A stretch of DNA of 64,000 nt from an uncultured Roseicyclus sp. (GCA_947500415.1 CANMRT010000003.1:186001-250000), one strand, 5' to 3'; positions 8,838 to 18,019 are shown, counted from the stretch's first letter. Notes: a model not told the origin generated them from the letters alone. A program made the numbers and translations.

Positions 8838-9065
8838 ATGACAAACATGATCAAAAACTTCGCTTCCAACGAATCCGGCGCCGTGACGGTTGACTGGGTT
8901 GTTCTGACCGCTGCCCTCGTGGGCTTGGGCCTGGCCGTCATGACGGTTGTGTCCGGCGGTGTGGAAGACCTCTCGGGCGAAATCCAGGCGTCCCTGGTTA
9001 CCGCCAACCCCAACGACAACCCGTTCGCTGGCGACAACACCAACCTGAACGACTCGATCGACTAA
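8838..9065 (+). CDS. Flp-like type IVb pilin, tandem copy 3
   Basis: A 75-residue protein differing from copy 1 at only a few residues (MTVVSGG for MAVVSGG; NPNDNPFAGDNTNLNDSID tail). Same leader peptide, predicted cut after Gly14 and Asp-Trp pair. Preceded by GGAGAACCTGACA. Confidence 0.85.
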   Translation: MTNMIKNFASNESGAVTVDWVVLTAALVGLGLAVMTVVSGGVEDLSGEIQASLVTANPNDNPFAGDNTNLNDSID

Positions 9066-9113
9066 GGGTTTCGCGGTTGGATCGGCCTCGGTCGATCTGC
9101 GCACTTGATCTAG

Positions 9114-9147
9114 ACGGCCTCCTGCATCGCGGGGGGCCGTTTTCTTT
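9114..9147 (+). terminator. Rho-independent terminator after pilin 3
   Basis: The same ACGGCC...GGCCGT hairpin with following TTTT as after pilins 1 and 4. Confidence 0.85.
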
Positions 9148-9294
9148 TGGGCGGAGCCGCGTCAGCAGAAATCGCCGAATCTGTAAATAGGAAAGCCCGA
9201 AGCAATGATTTTCCAAGGCGCAGACACGCGGCGTCCGGCGTCACGATGATCGCGGAACGACCTCAAGAAAATCCTACAAAGATCTCTTCTGTGC

Positions 9295-9414
9295 CCTATT
9301 CGCGCCCCGATTGACCGCGACAACCGGCGCGTCACAGGGACGCCCGGGGCTTCATCCCCCGCCCCGGACACCTGAAACCGAATAGAAAAACTTGTCTCAC
9401 TGGAGAACCTGACA
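9295..9414 (+). promoter_or_regulatory. Conserved pilin leader, copy 4
   Basis: A 120-bp leader almost identical to copy 1 over its second half (TCACAGGGACGCCCGGGG, hairpin CGGGG-CTTCATC-CCCCG, ACACCTGAAACCGAATAG, CTGGAGAACCTGACA). The remaining 9066-9294 stretch holds the pilin 3 terminator and no gene that I can support. Confidence 0.7.
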
Positions 9415-9642
9415 ATGACAAACATGATCAAAAACTTCGCATCCAACGAATCCGGCGCCGTGACGGTTGACTGGGTTGTTCTGACCGCAGCCCTCGTGGG
9501 CCTGGGCCTGGCCGTTATGGCTGTTGTGTCCGGCGGTGTGGAAGACCTCTCGGGCGAAATCCAGGCGTCGCTGGTTACCGCGAACCCTGCCGACAACCCG
9601 TTCGCTGGCGACAACACCAACCTGAACGACTCGATCGACTAA
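9415..9642 (+). CDS. Flp-like type IVb pilin, tandem copy 4
   Basis: A 75-residue protein identical to copy 1 except in the tail (DNTNLNDSID for DNADLNDSID). The leader peptide, predicted cut after Gly14 and Asp-Trp pair are conserved. Very high similarity to copy 1, including at DNA level in leader and terminator, points to recent duplication or gene conversion. Confidence 0.85.
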   Translation: MTNMIKNFASNESGAVTVDWVVLTAALVGLGLAVMAVVSGGVEDLSGEIQASLVTANPADNPFAGDNTNLNDSID

Positions 9643-9690
9643 GGGTTTCGCGGATCGGTTAGGCTCTCTCAACCACCGCACTTGATCTAG

Positions 9691-9720
9691 ACGGCCTCCT
9701 GCATCGCGGGGGGCCGTTTT
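9691..9720 (+). terminator. Rho-independent terminator after pilin 4
   Basis: ACGGCC...GGCCGT hairpin then TTTT, matching those after pilins 1 and 3. It separates the pilin array from cpaB. Confidence 0.85.
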
Positions 9721-9909
9721 ACGTTCCACAGTCCACTGCGCAAAACCCTGCAAACATGAGCCGATTTGGCACAACCCCGGACTATAAAGCCGCGGGTTAG
9801 ACGCCAGATCATCATGTTTTTGCCCGATTTGCCGGAAATAAAGAGCCTGTAGTTCCCGCATTGTCTCCAACCAGAGGCAGCGCAACAGTCAAATTCGAAG
9901 GTGGGTAAG

Positions 9910-10737
9910 ATGCGTATCGTTTTTATTTTGGTTCTGGCCGTTGGGGTCGGACTCGCCGGGTTCGCGGTTTCGATCGCGAAAGACCGCTTTGACCAATACC
10001 AGGCCGCACTGGATGAACAGCAAGGCGCTATTCTTCCAACGACCGAAATCGTCGTGGTCAGCCGACAGCTCGCTTATGGCGAGCAATTGACCCGCGATGA
10101 TGTCCAGGTCATCCGCTGGCCTGCTGAATTCGTGCCCTTTGGCTCGTTCAGCTCAATCGAGGATCTGTTCCCTGAAGATGGCGAAGAAGGTGTCCGCACC
10201 GTCATTCGCACCATGGAACAGCACGAACCGATCCTGCTGACAAAGGTGACCGCCCCCGGCGAAGATGCTGGCGTGGCCTCTCGTCTTGCCGAAGGCATGC
10301 GCGCTCTGTCGCTCAGCGTGAACGTAAACTCCGGCGTTTCGGGCTTCCTGCGCCCCGGTGACCGCGTTGACGTCTATTGGACCGGCCGAGGCCGCGACGG
10401 CGAAGGCGTCACACGCCTGATCCGTGCAAACGTCCAGATCATCGCCATCGACCAAATCGCCGATGAACAACGCAACAGCCCCACGATCGCACGTACCATT
10501 ACAGTGACGGCACGGCCCGAAGATGTGGCCGCCCTGACCCAGGCGCAATCGACGGGTTCCCTGACCCTTGCCCTAGTGGGTGTTGGCGATGACAGCGAAA
10601 GCGGCACCGTTGAAGTCTCCACATCTTCCCTGCTGGGTGAGATTGAGGAAGTCGCCGCCGAAGGCCCTGAGGTCTGCACCGTGCGTCGCCGCGTTGGCAA
10701 CGAGGTTCTGATCGAACAGGTCACCTGCGTGAACTGA
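9910..10737 (+). CDS. cpaB: Tad pilus assembly protein CpaB/RcpC
   Basis: A 275-residue protein with an N-terminal membrane anchor (MRIVFILVLAVGVGLAGFAV), then a SAF domain (about residues 45-110: VVVSRQLAYGEQLTRDDVQVIRWP) and the RcpC/CpaB domain (ALSLSVNVNSGVSGFLRPGDRVDVYW). CpaB is a periplasmic component that works with the secretin and is needed for pilus assembly. A GTG at 9901 would add three residues. The stop overlaps a near-match DnaA box, and a strong terminator follows, so cpaC has its own promoter. Confidence 0.93.
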   Translation: MRIVFILVLAVGVGLAGFAVSIAKDRFDQYQAALDEQQGAILPTTEIVVVSRQLAYGEQLTRDDVQVIRWPAEFVPFGSFSSIEDLFPEDGEEGVRTVIRTMEQHEPILLTKVTAPGEDAGVASRLAEGMRALSLSVNVNSGVSGFLRPGDRVDVYWTGRGRDGEGVTRLIRANVQIIAIDQIADEQRNSPTIARTITVTARPEDVAALTQAQSTGSLTLALVGVGDDSESGTVEVSTSSLLGEIEEVAAEGPEVCTVRRRVGNEVLIEQVTCVN

Positions 10738-10828
10738 TCCACAGACTTATCCACACTCTATTTCGAAAGCGCCCGCGTCCTTCGCGGGCGCTTTTCGTTG
10801 TGGATAAATTAGAAACCGTTGTGGATAT
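10735..10828. promoter_or_regulatory. Cluster of DnaA-box-like sequences around the cpaB terminator
   Basis: Two perfect DnaA-box matches in opposite orientation, TTATCCACA at 10747-10755 and TGTGGATAA at 10799-10807, flank the cpaB terminator. Near-matches with one difference lie outside them: TGATCCACA at 10735-10743 and TGTGGATAT at 10820-10828. DnaA binding is an inference from the consensus TTATNCACA. Confidence 0.45.
10766..10795 (+). terminator. Strong hairpin terminator after cpaB
   Basis: A perfect 12-bp stem AAAGCGCCCGCG / CGCGGGCGCTTT with a 5-base loop and a TTTT end. It separates cpaB from cpaC. Confidence 0.85.
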
Positions 10829-10951
10829 GGCACATGAACTCCACCCCCCAATCGCATGATTCTTGCGTGAAAAACTGATTTGAGGCATGGTGCCCCAAAG
10901 GGCGAATAAAAAATCGTTGCCCACAACCGTGACATAGAGGCAGGTCACATC

Positions 10952-12340
10952 ATGAGCATGACAGTTTTTCTGCGTGCATGCCTTCTGGGCTGCGCAACAC
11001 TACTTTTCCAACCGGCAATGACAGTCGAGGCGCAAGGTTTGCGCGTCGTCGAAGGTGAGAGCACCGGAACATTGCGCGTTCCTATGAACCGTGCCGTGGT
11101 CGTCGAAAGCGATATGCTTTTCGCCGAACTCTCGGTCGCCAACCCGGCAATTGCTGATATCGCAACCCTGTCGGAAAGGTCCATTTACGTTCTTGGCCGT
11201 GCCCCCGGGCGCACCACGATGACACTTCTGGGTCCTGATGGCTCGTTGATTGCGAACGTTGAGGTGCAAGTTGTGCCCGACGTTGCGGAATTGCGCGAGC
11301 GTCTGCGTGAAATCCTTCCCGGCGAACCCGTTGAGGTACGGACAGCCAACGACGGAATTGTCTTGTCGGGCACCGTCAGCTCGTCCTTCGCCGTGGACCG
11401 TGCAGTTGAACTGGCTGGCCGTTACGGCGCCGTGTCGAACCTGATGATGGTCGGTGGCACTCAGCAGGTGATGCTTCAGGTCCGCTTTGCCGAAATGCAG
11501 CGCACCGTGCGGCAGGAATTGTCCACATCGCTTGGTATAGGCGCAACTTCGGGCAACTTCGGGGCCAGCTTTGGTTCAGGCACCAATGGTGCCGGAGCCT
11601 TTGGCGGCGATATTCCTTCGGGTCTCGCCGGACGAAATGGCGGACTTGGCGTTAGCTTCGCGGCCGGTGGCCTTCAGCTTTCGGTTCTGCTTGAAGCCCT
11701 TGAAAGCAACGGTATGGTGCGCACGCTTGCGGAACCCAACCTGACAGCTCTCAGCGGCCAGACAGCAGAATTCCTTGCAGGTGGCGAATTCCCGATCCCA
11801 ACCGAATCCGAATCCGGTGGTACCACCATCGAATTCAAACCCTTCGGTGTGCAGCTCGAATTCACCCCCACGGTTGTTGATGGCGACATCATCAACCTGG
11901 AACTGGCAGCAGAGATCTCGTCCATCGGCGAAGTGATTGCAGGCACCAACACCCCGGCGCTCAGCACGCGATCCGCTTCAACTGTGGTTGAAATGCGCGA
12001 TGGCGACAGCTTCGCAATCGCAGGTCTTTTGCAGGATGACTTCCGCAACTCGGTGGGTCAGGTACCCTGGCTCGGCGATCTGCCGATCCTCGGATCTCTG
12101 TTCCGCTCGGCCAGCTACCAACGCTCGCAATCCGAGTTGGTGATCATCGTGACCGCCCACCTGGTCAGCCCGGTTCGCGGTGATGCGTTGGCTCTGCCAA
12201 CCGACCGCGTGCGGATCCCAACCGAGCAGGAGTTGTTCTTCTTGGGTCAGGTCACGGGAAATGCGCCAGCTGCCGGAACCGGCGCGGGCGAAGTAGCGCA
12301 GCAGGATTTCTCGGGATCCTACGGCTACGTTCTGGATTGA
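10952..12340 (+). CDS. cpaC: Tad pilus outer-membrane secretin CpaC/RcpA
   Basis: A 462-residue protein with a signal peptide (cut near TVEAQ), N-terminal pilus/BON-like domains (about 28-170; VPDVAELRERLREIL and VRTANDGIVLSGTV) and the secretin domain (about 230-420), with the hallmark VPWLGDLPILGSLFRS. It forms the outer-membrane gate for the pilus. A Gly/Ser/Ala-rich linker lies at about 185-225. Followed after 10 bp by the OmpA-like lipoprotein gene. Confidence 0.96.
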   Translation: MSMTVFLRACLLGCATLLFQPAMTVEAQGLRVVEGESTGTLRVPMNRAVVVESDMLFAELSVANPAIADIATLSERSIYVLGRAPGRTTMTLLGPDGSLIANVEVQVVPDVAELRERLREILPGEPVEVRTANDGIVLSGTVSSSFAVDRAVELAGRYGAVSNLMMVGGTQQVMLQVRFAEMQRTVRQELSTSLGIGATSGNFGASFGSGTNGAGAFGGDIPSGLAGRNGGLGVSFAAGGLQLSVLLEALESNGMVRTLAEPNLTALSGQTAEFLAGGEFPIPTESESGGTTIEFKPFGVQLEFTPTVVDGDIINLELAAEISSIGEVIAGTNTPALSTRSASTVVEMRDGDSFAIAGLLQDDFRNSVGQVPWLGDLPILGSLFRSASYQRSQSELVIIVTAHLVSPVRGDALALPTDRVRIPTEQELFFLGQVTGNAPAAGTGAGEVAQQDFSGSYGYVLD

Positions 12341-12350
12341 GGAGGCGAAA

Positions 12351-12986
12351 ATGACAAAAACACTCCCTTCACGCCGCACCATGCTGATGACGATGGGGTC
12401 CACCCTCGCCCTCTCGGCCTGTGGCGGATACACCATCGAAACCGGACGTCCCCTTGGCTCGGACCTCGACGAAGGCAACTTCGGTGAACCGACGCGCCAG
12501 AACATCGGTGTGCAGAACGGCGACATCAACTACGCCGCCATTCTAGGCGAACGTTTCGCCGCTGAGGTGCCGACGACTATCAACTTTGCCTTCAATTCGG
12601 CTGAGTTGGACGCCACCGCGCGGAATGTGCTGACACAACAGGCACATTTCATCCGCCACTTCCCAGAAGCCCGTTTCTCGGTCTTTGGTCACACCGACGC
12701 TGTGGGTAGCCGTGGCTACAACCACCGTCTCGGCCTGCGCCGTGCACGCGCGGCGGTGAATTTCCTGGTCAGCCAGGGCGTCAATCGGCACCGTTTGCAG
12801 GCGCTTGTTTCGCTTGGGGAAACCCAGCCGATCGTCGCCACTGAGATGGAAGAACGCAGGAATCGCCGGACCGTGACCGAAGTGACGGGTTTTGTCGAAA
12901 CCAGCGACCTGCTTCTCGATGGCCGCTATGCCGAGGTCGTCTATCGGACCTACCGCACACCCAGCGGCGGTGGCGGCGGCGCTTAA
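12351..12986 (+). CDS. OmpA-family lipoprotein of the Tad locus
   Basis: A 211-residue protein with a twin-arginine-like leader (SRRTMLMT) running into a lipobox (LSAC, Cys at about 24), followed by an OmpA-like peptidoglycan-binding domain (about 80-180: NFAFNSAELDATA; VFGHTDAVGSRGYNHRLGLRRARAAVNFLV). Such proteins often accompany the secretin in rhodobacterial Tad loci and may anchor it to murein. The C-terminus ends in a Gly repeat. Ribosome site GAGGAGGCGAAA. Confidence 0.9.
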   Translation: MTKTLPSRRTMLMTMGSTLALSACGGYTIETGRPLGSDLDEGNFGEPTRQNIGVQNGDINYAAILGERFAAEVPTTINFAFNSAELDATARNVLTQQAHFIRHFPEARFSVFGHTDAVGSRGYNHRLGLRRARAAVNFLVSQGVNRHRLQALVSLGETQPIVATEMEERRNRRTVTEVTGFVETSDLLLDGRYAEVVYRTYRTPSGGGGGA

Positions 12987-13019
12987 CGCCAAAAAATCCA
13001 ACAAACACAAAATCTTGAA

Positions 13020-13049
13020 CCGCGCCGGAGCCTCTCCGGCGCGGTTTTT
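13020..13049 (+). terminator. Rho-independent terminator after the OmpA-like gene
   Basis: An 11-bp perfect stem CCGCGCCGGAG / CTCCGGCGCGG with CCT loop, followed by TTTTT. The 12987-13276 gap otherwise shows no gene, only a presumed promoter region for tadZ. Confidence 0.9.
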
Positions 13050-13276
13050 CTTTTGGCGACAAAACCCACCGATGTCCACGAATTGTAAACGTAATCCCTT
13101 TTTTGTGTCCCATTGTCGCCGCTTTTCGCGAGCAACTTCATCTTTGGGAAGGTCTGAGATGGCATGAGTCGTCGCAGCACCGAAATGGGTCCATGGCCGG
13201 CTGGTCGAGCATGAAAGCCACCATGGGTTGTTTAAATGATGATCCGGGATAGCCCGGGCAGATTGGGATTTGAGGA

Positions 13277-14539
13277 ATGAGTAGCGGATTGGCACTGAAA
13301 TCCGAACCGGCCCCCATCGTCGCTTGCACGGTGTCGAGCATGGTTCACCACTTCGGTCTTTTGATCGAGGATATGGAAACTGAATTGGGCGAGGCCTGGG
13401 GTGATCTGGGCTTCGACGAAGCGCGCGATTTCATCAACGCGCTTGAACCCGGTAACCTTGAATTCATCGCACTCGCCGTGCGGGAAGAGGATGAGAACGA
13501 CCTTGGTCGCGTGGGTGAGGTTATTCGTGCCGCCCGTTCCAAGGACATCAAGGTCATCCTGATCCCCGAAAACCTGACGACCGCTGGCCTGCGAGAGCTT
13601 TTGCGCCTGGGTGCGGACGATTTCGTCCCCTACCCGCTCGCCGAAGGCGCTCTGCATGACGCGATCGAAAAGGTCCGCGCCGAGCCTGAACCTGCGCCCG
13701 CCCCGCAAGTCGCGGAGCCCACGACCGCAGCTCCTACAACCGGGCAGCGCTTGGATACACAATCCGCAATCTTCGCCGTGCAGAACCTCGCCGGCGGAAC
13801 CGGTGCCACAACTCTTGCCATCAACATGGCGTGGGAGCTGGCAACAATCGATAAGACCAACCCGCCGTCCGTCTGCATCGTCGACCTTGATCTGCAGCAA
13901 GGCTCCGTCGCGACCTATCTGGACCTGCCACGCCGCGAGATCATGCTTGAGATGTTGCAAGACGCCACATCGATGGACACCGACGGCTTCAAGCAGGCGC
14001 TTGTCGGGTTCGAAGACAAAATGTCGGTCTTCACCACCCCGTCCGAGATTGTGCCGCTGGACATCATCGGCCCCGATGAGGTGAACGCCGTCGTCGATCT
14101 TGCTGCGCAATGTTTCGACATCGTCATCATCGACATGCCGCGCACCATGGTGATGTGGACCGAAACGGTTCTGAACCGCGCCGACATGTACTTCGCGACG
14201 CTGGAACTTGATCTGCGCTCCGCCCAAAACGCGATGCGCTTCATCAAAGCCCTCCAGTCCGAGGATCTGCCCCTGGATAAGGTGCAATACGTCCTTAACC
14301 GCGCACCGGGCATGACCGATCTGAACGGCAAGACCCGGATGAAAAAGATGGCCGAAAGCCTGGGCGTCAAATTCTCGACCATGCTGCCCGAAGGCGGCAA
14401 GGCCGTGTCTCAGGCCTGCGACAATGGCGAACCTCTGGCCGAAGCGGCCAAGAAAAACCCGCTTCGTAAAGAAATCACCAAGCTTGCCGACGACCTGTTC
14501 AAAGCCATGGTCGGCGACGCGAAAGCGAAGGGTAAGTAA
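13277..14539 (+). CDS. tadZ: Tad pilus localisation ATPase TadZ/CpaE
   Basis: A 420-residue protein with an N-terminal receiver-like domain (about 15-130) and a ParA/MinD-like domain from about 165. The nucleotide loop reads LAGGTGATTLA, so the usual Walker-A lysines are missing; switch-like segments CIVDLDLQQGS and VIIDMPRTM remain. TadZ proteins mark the cell pole and recruit the Tad machine, and atypical ATPase motifs are known in the family. The stop codon ends directly before the tadA ATG. Confidence 0.93.
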   Translation: MSSGLALKSEPAPIVACTVSSMVHHFGLLIEDMETELGEAWGDLGFDEARDFINALEPGNLEFIALAVREEDENDLGRVGEVIRAARSKDIKVILIPENLTTAGLRELLRLGADDFVPYPLAEGALHDAIEKVRAEPEPAPAPQVAEPTTAAPTTGQRLDTQSAIFAVQNLAGGTGATTLAINMAWELATIDKTNPPSVCIVDLDLQQGSVATYLDLPRREIMLEMLQDATSMDTDGFKQALVGFEDKMSVFTTPSEIVPLDIIGPDEVNAVVDLAAQCFDIVIIDMPRTMVMWTETVLNRADMYFATLELDLRSAQNAMRFIKALQSEDLPLDKVQYVLNRAPGMTDLNGKTRMKKMAESLGVKFSTMLPEGGKAVSQACDNGEPLAEAAKKNPLRKEITKLADDLFKAMVGDAKAKGK

Positions 14540-16012
14540 ATGTTTTCGAAGTATAAAAAGACCGGCGCTTCCGTCGCCCCCCTGACGGAAGTTGCCAAAT
14601 CGCCCAAGGTTGCAGAAGTGGCCCCGGCCGCGAAGTCCGAACGCGAAGCCCCTCCGGCCCCTAAGGTTGCCCGGCAACCTGGGCCCGTGGCCGCGGTTCC
14701 CAAACAATCGCCCGAGGCCGACGACAAAGATCGCAAGCGGCGTCTGCGTCTTGATGAGATCAAGACAGAGATGCACCACCGCCTGCTCGACAACCTGAAC
14801 CTGTCGGCCCTCGAAGGCGCAAAAGACACCGAACTGCGCGCAGAAATCACCGCCATCACCAGCGAACAGCTGGGGGAAATGGGCGTCGTTCTCAACCGCG
14901 AAGATCGCCAGACGCTCAACACTGAGCTCTTCGATGAAGTCACGGGCCTCGGCCCGCTTGAGCCGCTTTTGCAGGACGAAACCGTCAACGATATTCTCGT
15001 CAACGGCCCCAACCGGGTCTTCGTGGAACGCGCCGGTAAGCTGGAACTCAGCGAGGTGCGCTTCAAAGATGAACGCCACCTTCTGCGCATCATCGACAAA
15101 ATCGTTTCGGCGGTGGGTCGTCGCGTCGACGAATCCAACCCCTACGTCGACGCCCGTCTGAAAGACGGCTCGCGTTTCAACGCAATGGTTCCGCCGGTGG
15201 CCGTGGACGGCAGCCTCGTTTCCATTCGTAAGTTCAAGAAAGAAAAGCTGGGGATCGACGACCTGGTGAAGTTCGGCGCATTTTCGGAAGAAATGGCCGC
15301 CTACCTCCAAGCCGCCGTCGCCTGCCGCCTGAATGTTATCGTCTCCGGCGGTACAGGCTCGGGCAAAACCACGACGCTCAACGCGCTGTCGTCCTTCATC
15401 GACAACAAGGAACGCGTGCTGACGATTGAGGATACGGCAGAACTTCAGCTGCAACAGATCCACGTGGGCCGGATGGAAAGCCGCCCGCCCAACGTTGAAG
15501 GCAAAGGCGCTGTGACCCAGCGTGACTGTCTTCGGAACGCCCTGCGTATGCGTCCTGACCGCATCATCGTGGGTGAGACGCGTGGCGAAGAAGTCATCGA
15601 CATGCTCCAGGCCATGAACACGGGCCATGACGGGTCCATGACCACGATTCACGCCAACAACGCGCGTGACGCCTGTTCGCGCCTTGAAAACATGGTCGCA
15701 ATGGCCGGTATCGAAATGCCGCTGAAGGCCGTCCGCGCCCAGATCGCGGCGGCTGTGCACCTGATTGTGCAGGCCTCGCGTCTGCAAGACGGCTCGCGTC
15801 GCATGGTCTCCATCACCGAAGTGACCGGGATGGAAGGCGAAGTGATCTCAATGCAGGAAGTCTTCCGCTACCAGCGCACCGGCCTGCAGCCTGACGGCAA
15901 GATCATTGGCCATTTCACCGCTTGCGGTGTGCGCTCGCATTATTCCGAACGGTTCCGGCAGTGGGGCTACGATTTGCCCAACGCCATCTACGAACCCATC
16001 GCAGCCCAGTAA
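14540..16012 (+). CDS. tadA: Tad pilus motor ATPase TadA/CpaF
   Basis: A 490-residue secretion ATPase. Residues 1-75 are a Lys/Pro/Ala-rich variable region, followed by the N-terminal domain ([22 protein letters not shown]) and the ATPase core: Walker [15 protein letters not shown] near residue 270, Asp-box [11 protein letters not shown], Walker B and His-box [38 protein letters not shown]. It powers both extension and retraction in Tad systems. It starts immediately after tadZ, and tadB follows after 12 bp. Confidence 0.97.
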   Translation: MFSKYKKTGASVAPLTEVAKSPKVAEVAPAAKSEREAPPAPKVARQPGPVAAVPKQSPEADDKDRKRRLRLDEIKTEMHHRLLDNLNLSALEGAKDTELRAEITAITSEQLGEMGVVLNREDRQTLNTELFDEVTGLGPLEPLLQDETVNDILVNGPNRVFVERAGKLELSEVRFKDERHLLRIIDKIVSAVGRRVDESNPYVDARLKDGSRFNAMVPPVAVDGSLVSIRKFKKEKLGIDDLVKFGAFSEEMAAYLQAAVACRLNVIVSGGTGSGKTTTLNALSSFIDNKERVLTIEDTAELQLQQIHVGRMESRPPNVEGKGAVTQRDCLRNALRMRPDRIIVGETRGEEVIDMLQAMNTGHDGSMTTIHANNARDACSRLENMVAMAGIEMPLKAVRAQIAAAVHLIVQASRLQDGSRRMVSITEVTGMEGEVISMQEVFRYQRTGLQPDGKIIGHFTACGVRSHYSERFRQWGYDLPNAIYEPIAAQ

Positions 16013-16024
16013 GGGACGAAGCCT

Positions 16025-16993
16025 ATGCAACTGTCCATCGAACCGCTCATCTATATCGGCATCTTTGTCGGTGTGATCATGCTGGTAAACGGCATCTACC
16101 TGCTGGTCTTCGGCAAGTCGATCAGCCTCAATGCCCGTGTGAACCGTCGCCTGACGATGCTGGAATCCGGCACCAGCCGCGAAGATGTTCTGGCCAAGCT
16201 CCGCAAGGAACTCGATCAGCACAAAGGCGGCGTCAGCCTACCCTTCTACCAGATGATCGCCGACAAGGCGCAGCGCGGCAACATCGCCTTCTCACCCAAT
16301 CAGCTGATGCTGATGATGGTTGTGGGCATGGTCGTGGCGTTCCTTCTGCTTACAATCCTGACCTCCACCTCCTTCCCGATCCGCCTTCTGGTGTCGGTCG
16401 CGATGGGTGTGGGCGGCATCTATTTCTGGGTCAATTCCAAGGCCAAGAAGCGCATCGCGATGTTCGAAGAACAGCTTCCCGATGCCGTGGAACTGATGGT
16501 CCGCTCCCTGCGTGTGGGTCACCCGTTTGTTTCTGCGATCAACACGGTCAGCCGTGAAATGGCCGACCCGATCGCGTCCGAGCTTGGCATTATCGCCGAT
16601 GAAGCCGCCTATGGCCGCGACGTGTCCGAGGCTATTCAATCCATGGCCGAACGCCTTGGCATCCAGGATTTGCGCTTTTTGGCAGTGGCTGTGGGCATTC
16701 AGCAAACCTCGGGCGGTAACCTGGCCGAAATCTTGCAGGGCCTCGCCAACGTGATCCGCGCCCGCTTCAAACTGTTCCGTAAGGTCAAAGCCATCACGGC
16801 TGAGGCAAAGTGGTCCGGCAACTTCCTGTCAATCTTCCCGATCCTCGCGCTGATTGGCATCAACGTGATGCAGCCCGACTATTACTCCGAGGTCATGGGG
16901 ACCCCGGTCTTCATTCCAGCCTGTGCCGCCGTGGCCGTGATGCTGGCCCTGAATATGATCATCATGCGCATGCTGGTGAACATCAAAGTCTAA
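16025..16993 (+). CDS. tadB: Tad pilus inner-membrane platform protein TadB
   Basis: A 322-residue GspF/TadC-type membrane protein. Hydrophobic segments occur at about 5-25, 95-120 and 120-140, with two more at the C-terminus (NFLSIFPILALIGINVM; PACAAVAVMLALNMIIMRMLV). The cytoplasmic T2SSF domain contains LPDAVELMVRSLRVGHPFVSAI. It forms the inner-membrane platform with TadC. Confidence 0.95.
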   Translation: MQLSIEPLIYIGIFVGVIMLVNGIYLLVFGKSISLNARVNRRLTMLESGTSREDVLAKLRKELDQHKGGVSLPFYQMIADKAQRGNIAFSPNQLMLMMVVGMVVAFLLLTILTSTSFPIRLLVSVAMGVGGIYFWVNSKAKKRIAMFEEQLPDAVELMVRSLRVGHPFVSAINTVSREMADPIASELGIIADEAAYGRDVSEAIQSMAERLGIQDLRFLAVAVGIQQTSGGNLAEILQGLANVIRARFKLFRKVKAITAEAKWSGNFLSIFPILALIGINVMQPDYYSEVMGTPVFIPACAAVAVMLALNMIIMRMLVNIKV

Positions 16994-17035
16994 GTAACAG
17001 GGGCGCTTAATGCCCCGGTAGGAAAGAGCAGTCCG

Positions 17036-18019
17036 ATGGAATTTATTTCTGGTCTCTTCAACAGCGTGAACGAGTTTCTCGTCGCTCAGCTGGGTGAGCT
17101 TGGGCCCCTGATCGCCGTCGGCGGTCTGGGTGTCCTGCTGGTCCTTGCAGTCCTGCCTTCGCTTTTGAAAAAGCAGAAGGATCCGTTCAAGTCCGTGCGC
17201 GAAACGCGTGATGGCCACGCCGCCAGCGGTGGCAAGAAGGATCGTCTGCGCCAGGGTGGCAAGAACGAGAAACTCGACCGTTTCGCGCAATATCTTGAGC
17301 CGCAGGACGAGAAAGAGCTTTCCGCCACTCAGCTTGAGATGATCCGCGCGGGCTATCGCTCGAAATCTGCGATCCAGATGTTCAGCTTTGCCAAACTCGC
17401 TTTGGGTATCGGCGGCCTTCTGTTGGGCACGCTCTACGCACTTATTTCCGGTGGTGGCGAGTCCGCCCAAAGCTCCATCCTGATGGTGCTGGTTCCCGGT
17501 GTCGTCGGCTACTACGCTCCGAAATACTGGGTGCAGCGCCGCGTTCAAAGTCGCGAGGAAGAGATCAACGGCGGCTTCCCAGATGCACTCGACCTCATGC
17601 TGGTCTGCGTCGAAGCTGGCCAATCGCTGGACCAGGCCATCATCAAGGTGGCCCGCGAAATCAAACCCTCCTACCCGGCGCTTGCCGAAGAGTTTGAGAT
17701 TGTCAGCTTTGAAATGAAGGCTGGTAAGGACCGCACCAAGGTTCTGCGCGATATGGGCGAACGGGTTGGCATTCAGGACGTGAACTCGTTCATCACCACG
17801 CTGATCCAATCCTCGACCTTTGGTACATCCATCGCCGAAGCGCTCCGCGTTTACGCCGATGAAATGCGCGACAAGCGCGTGCTGCGCGCCGAAGAGAAGG
17901 CCAACAAGCTTCCCACGAAGCTGACGCTTTTCACCATGATGTTCTGTGTGCCCCCGCTTTTGATCATCCTGATCGGGCCCTCGGTCTACGGCATCGCACA
18001 GGATCTCGGCGGCGGCTGA
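17036..18019 (+). CDS. tadC: Tad pilus inner-membrane platform protein TadC
   Basis: A 327-residue T2SSF-domain protein: N-terminal helix (LGPLIAVGGLGVLLVLAVLPSLL), a basic cytoplasmic stretch, two central membrane segments, and the conserved FPDALDLMLVCVEAGQSLDQAI block, ending in a last membrane helix (TLFTMMFCVPPLLIILIGPSV). Partner of TadB. The 42-bp gap from tadB holds an AGGAAAGAG ribosome site. Confidence 0.95.
   Translation: MEFISGLFNSVNEFLVAQLGELGPLIAVGGLGVLLVLAVLPSLLKKQKDPFKSVRETRDGHAASGGKKDRLRQGGKNEKLDRFAQYLEPQDEKELSATQLEMIRAGYRSKSAIQMFSFAKLALGIGGLLLGTLYALISGGGESAQSSILMVLVPGVVGYYAPKYWVQRRVQSREEEINGGFPDALDLMLVCVEAGQSLDQAIIKVAREIKPSYPALAEEFEIVSFEMKAGKDRTKVLRDMGERVGIQDVNSFITTLIQSSTFGTSIAEALRVYADEMRDKRVLRAEEKANKLPTKLTLFTMMFCVPPLLIILIGPSVYGIAQDLGGG

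Noticed and set aside
13232-15787. 851-codon open frame on the minus strand
   Set aside because: It lies antisense to tadZ and tadA and reads as His/Arg/Gly-rich low complexity with no motif; the Tad genes on the plus strand are clear.
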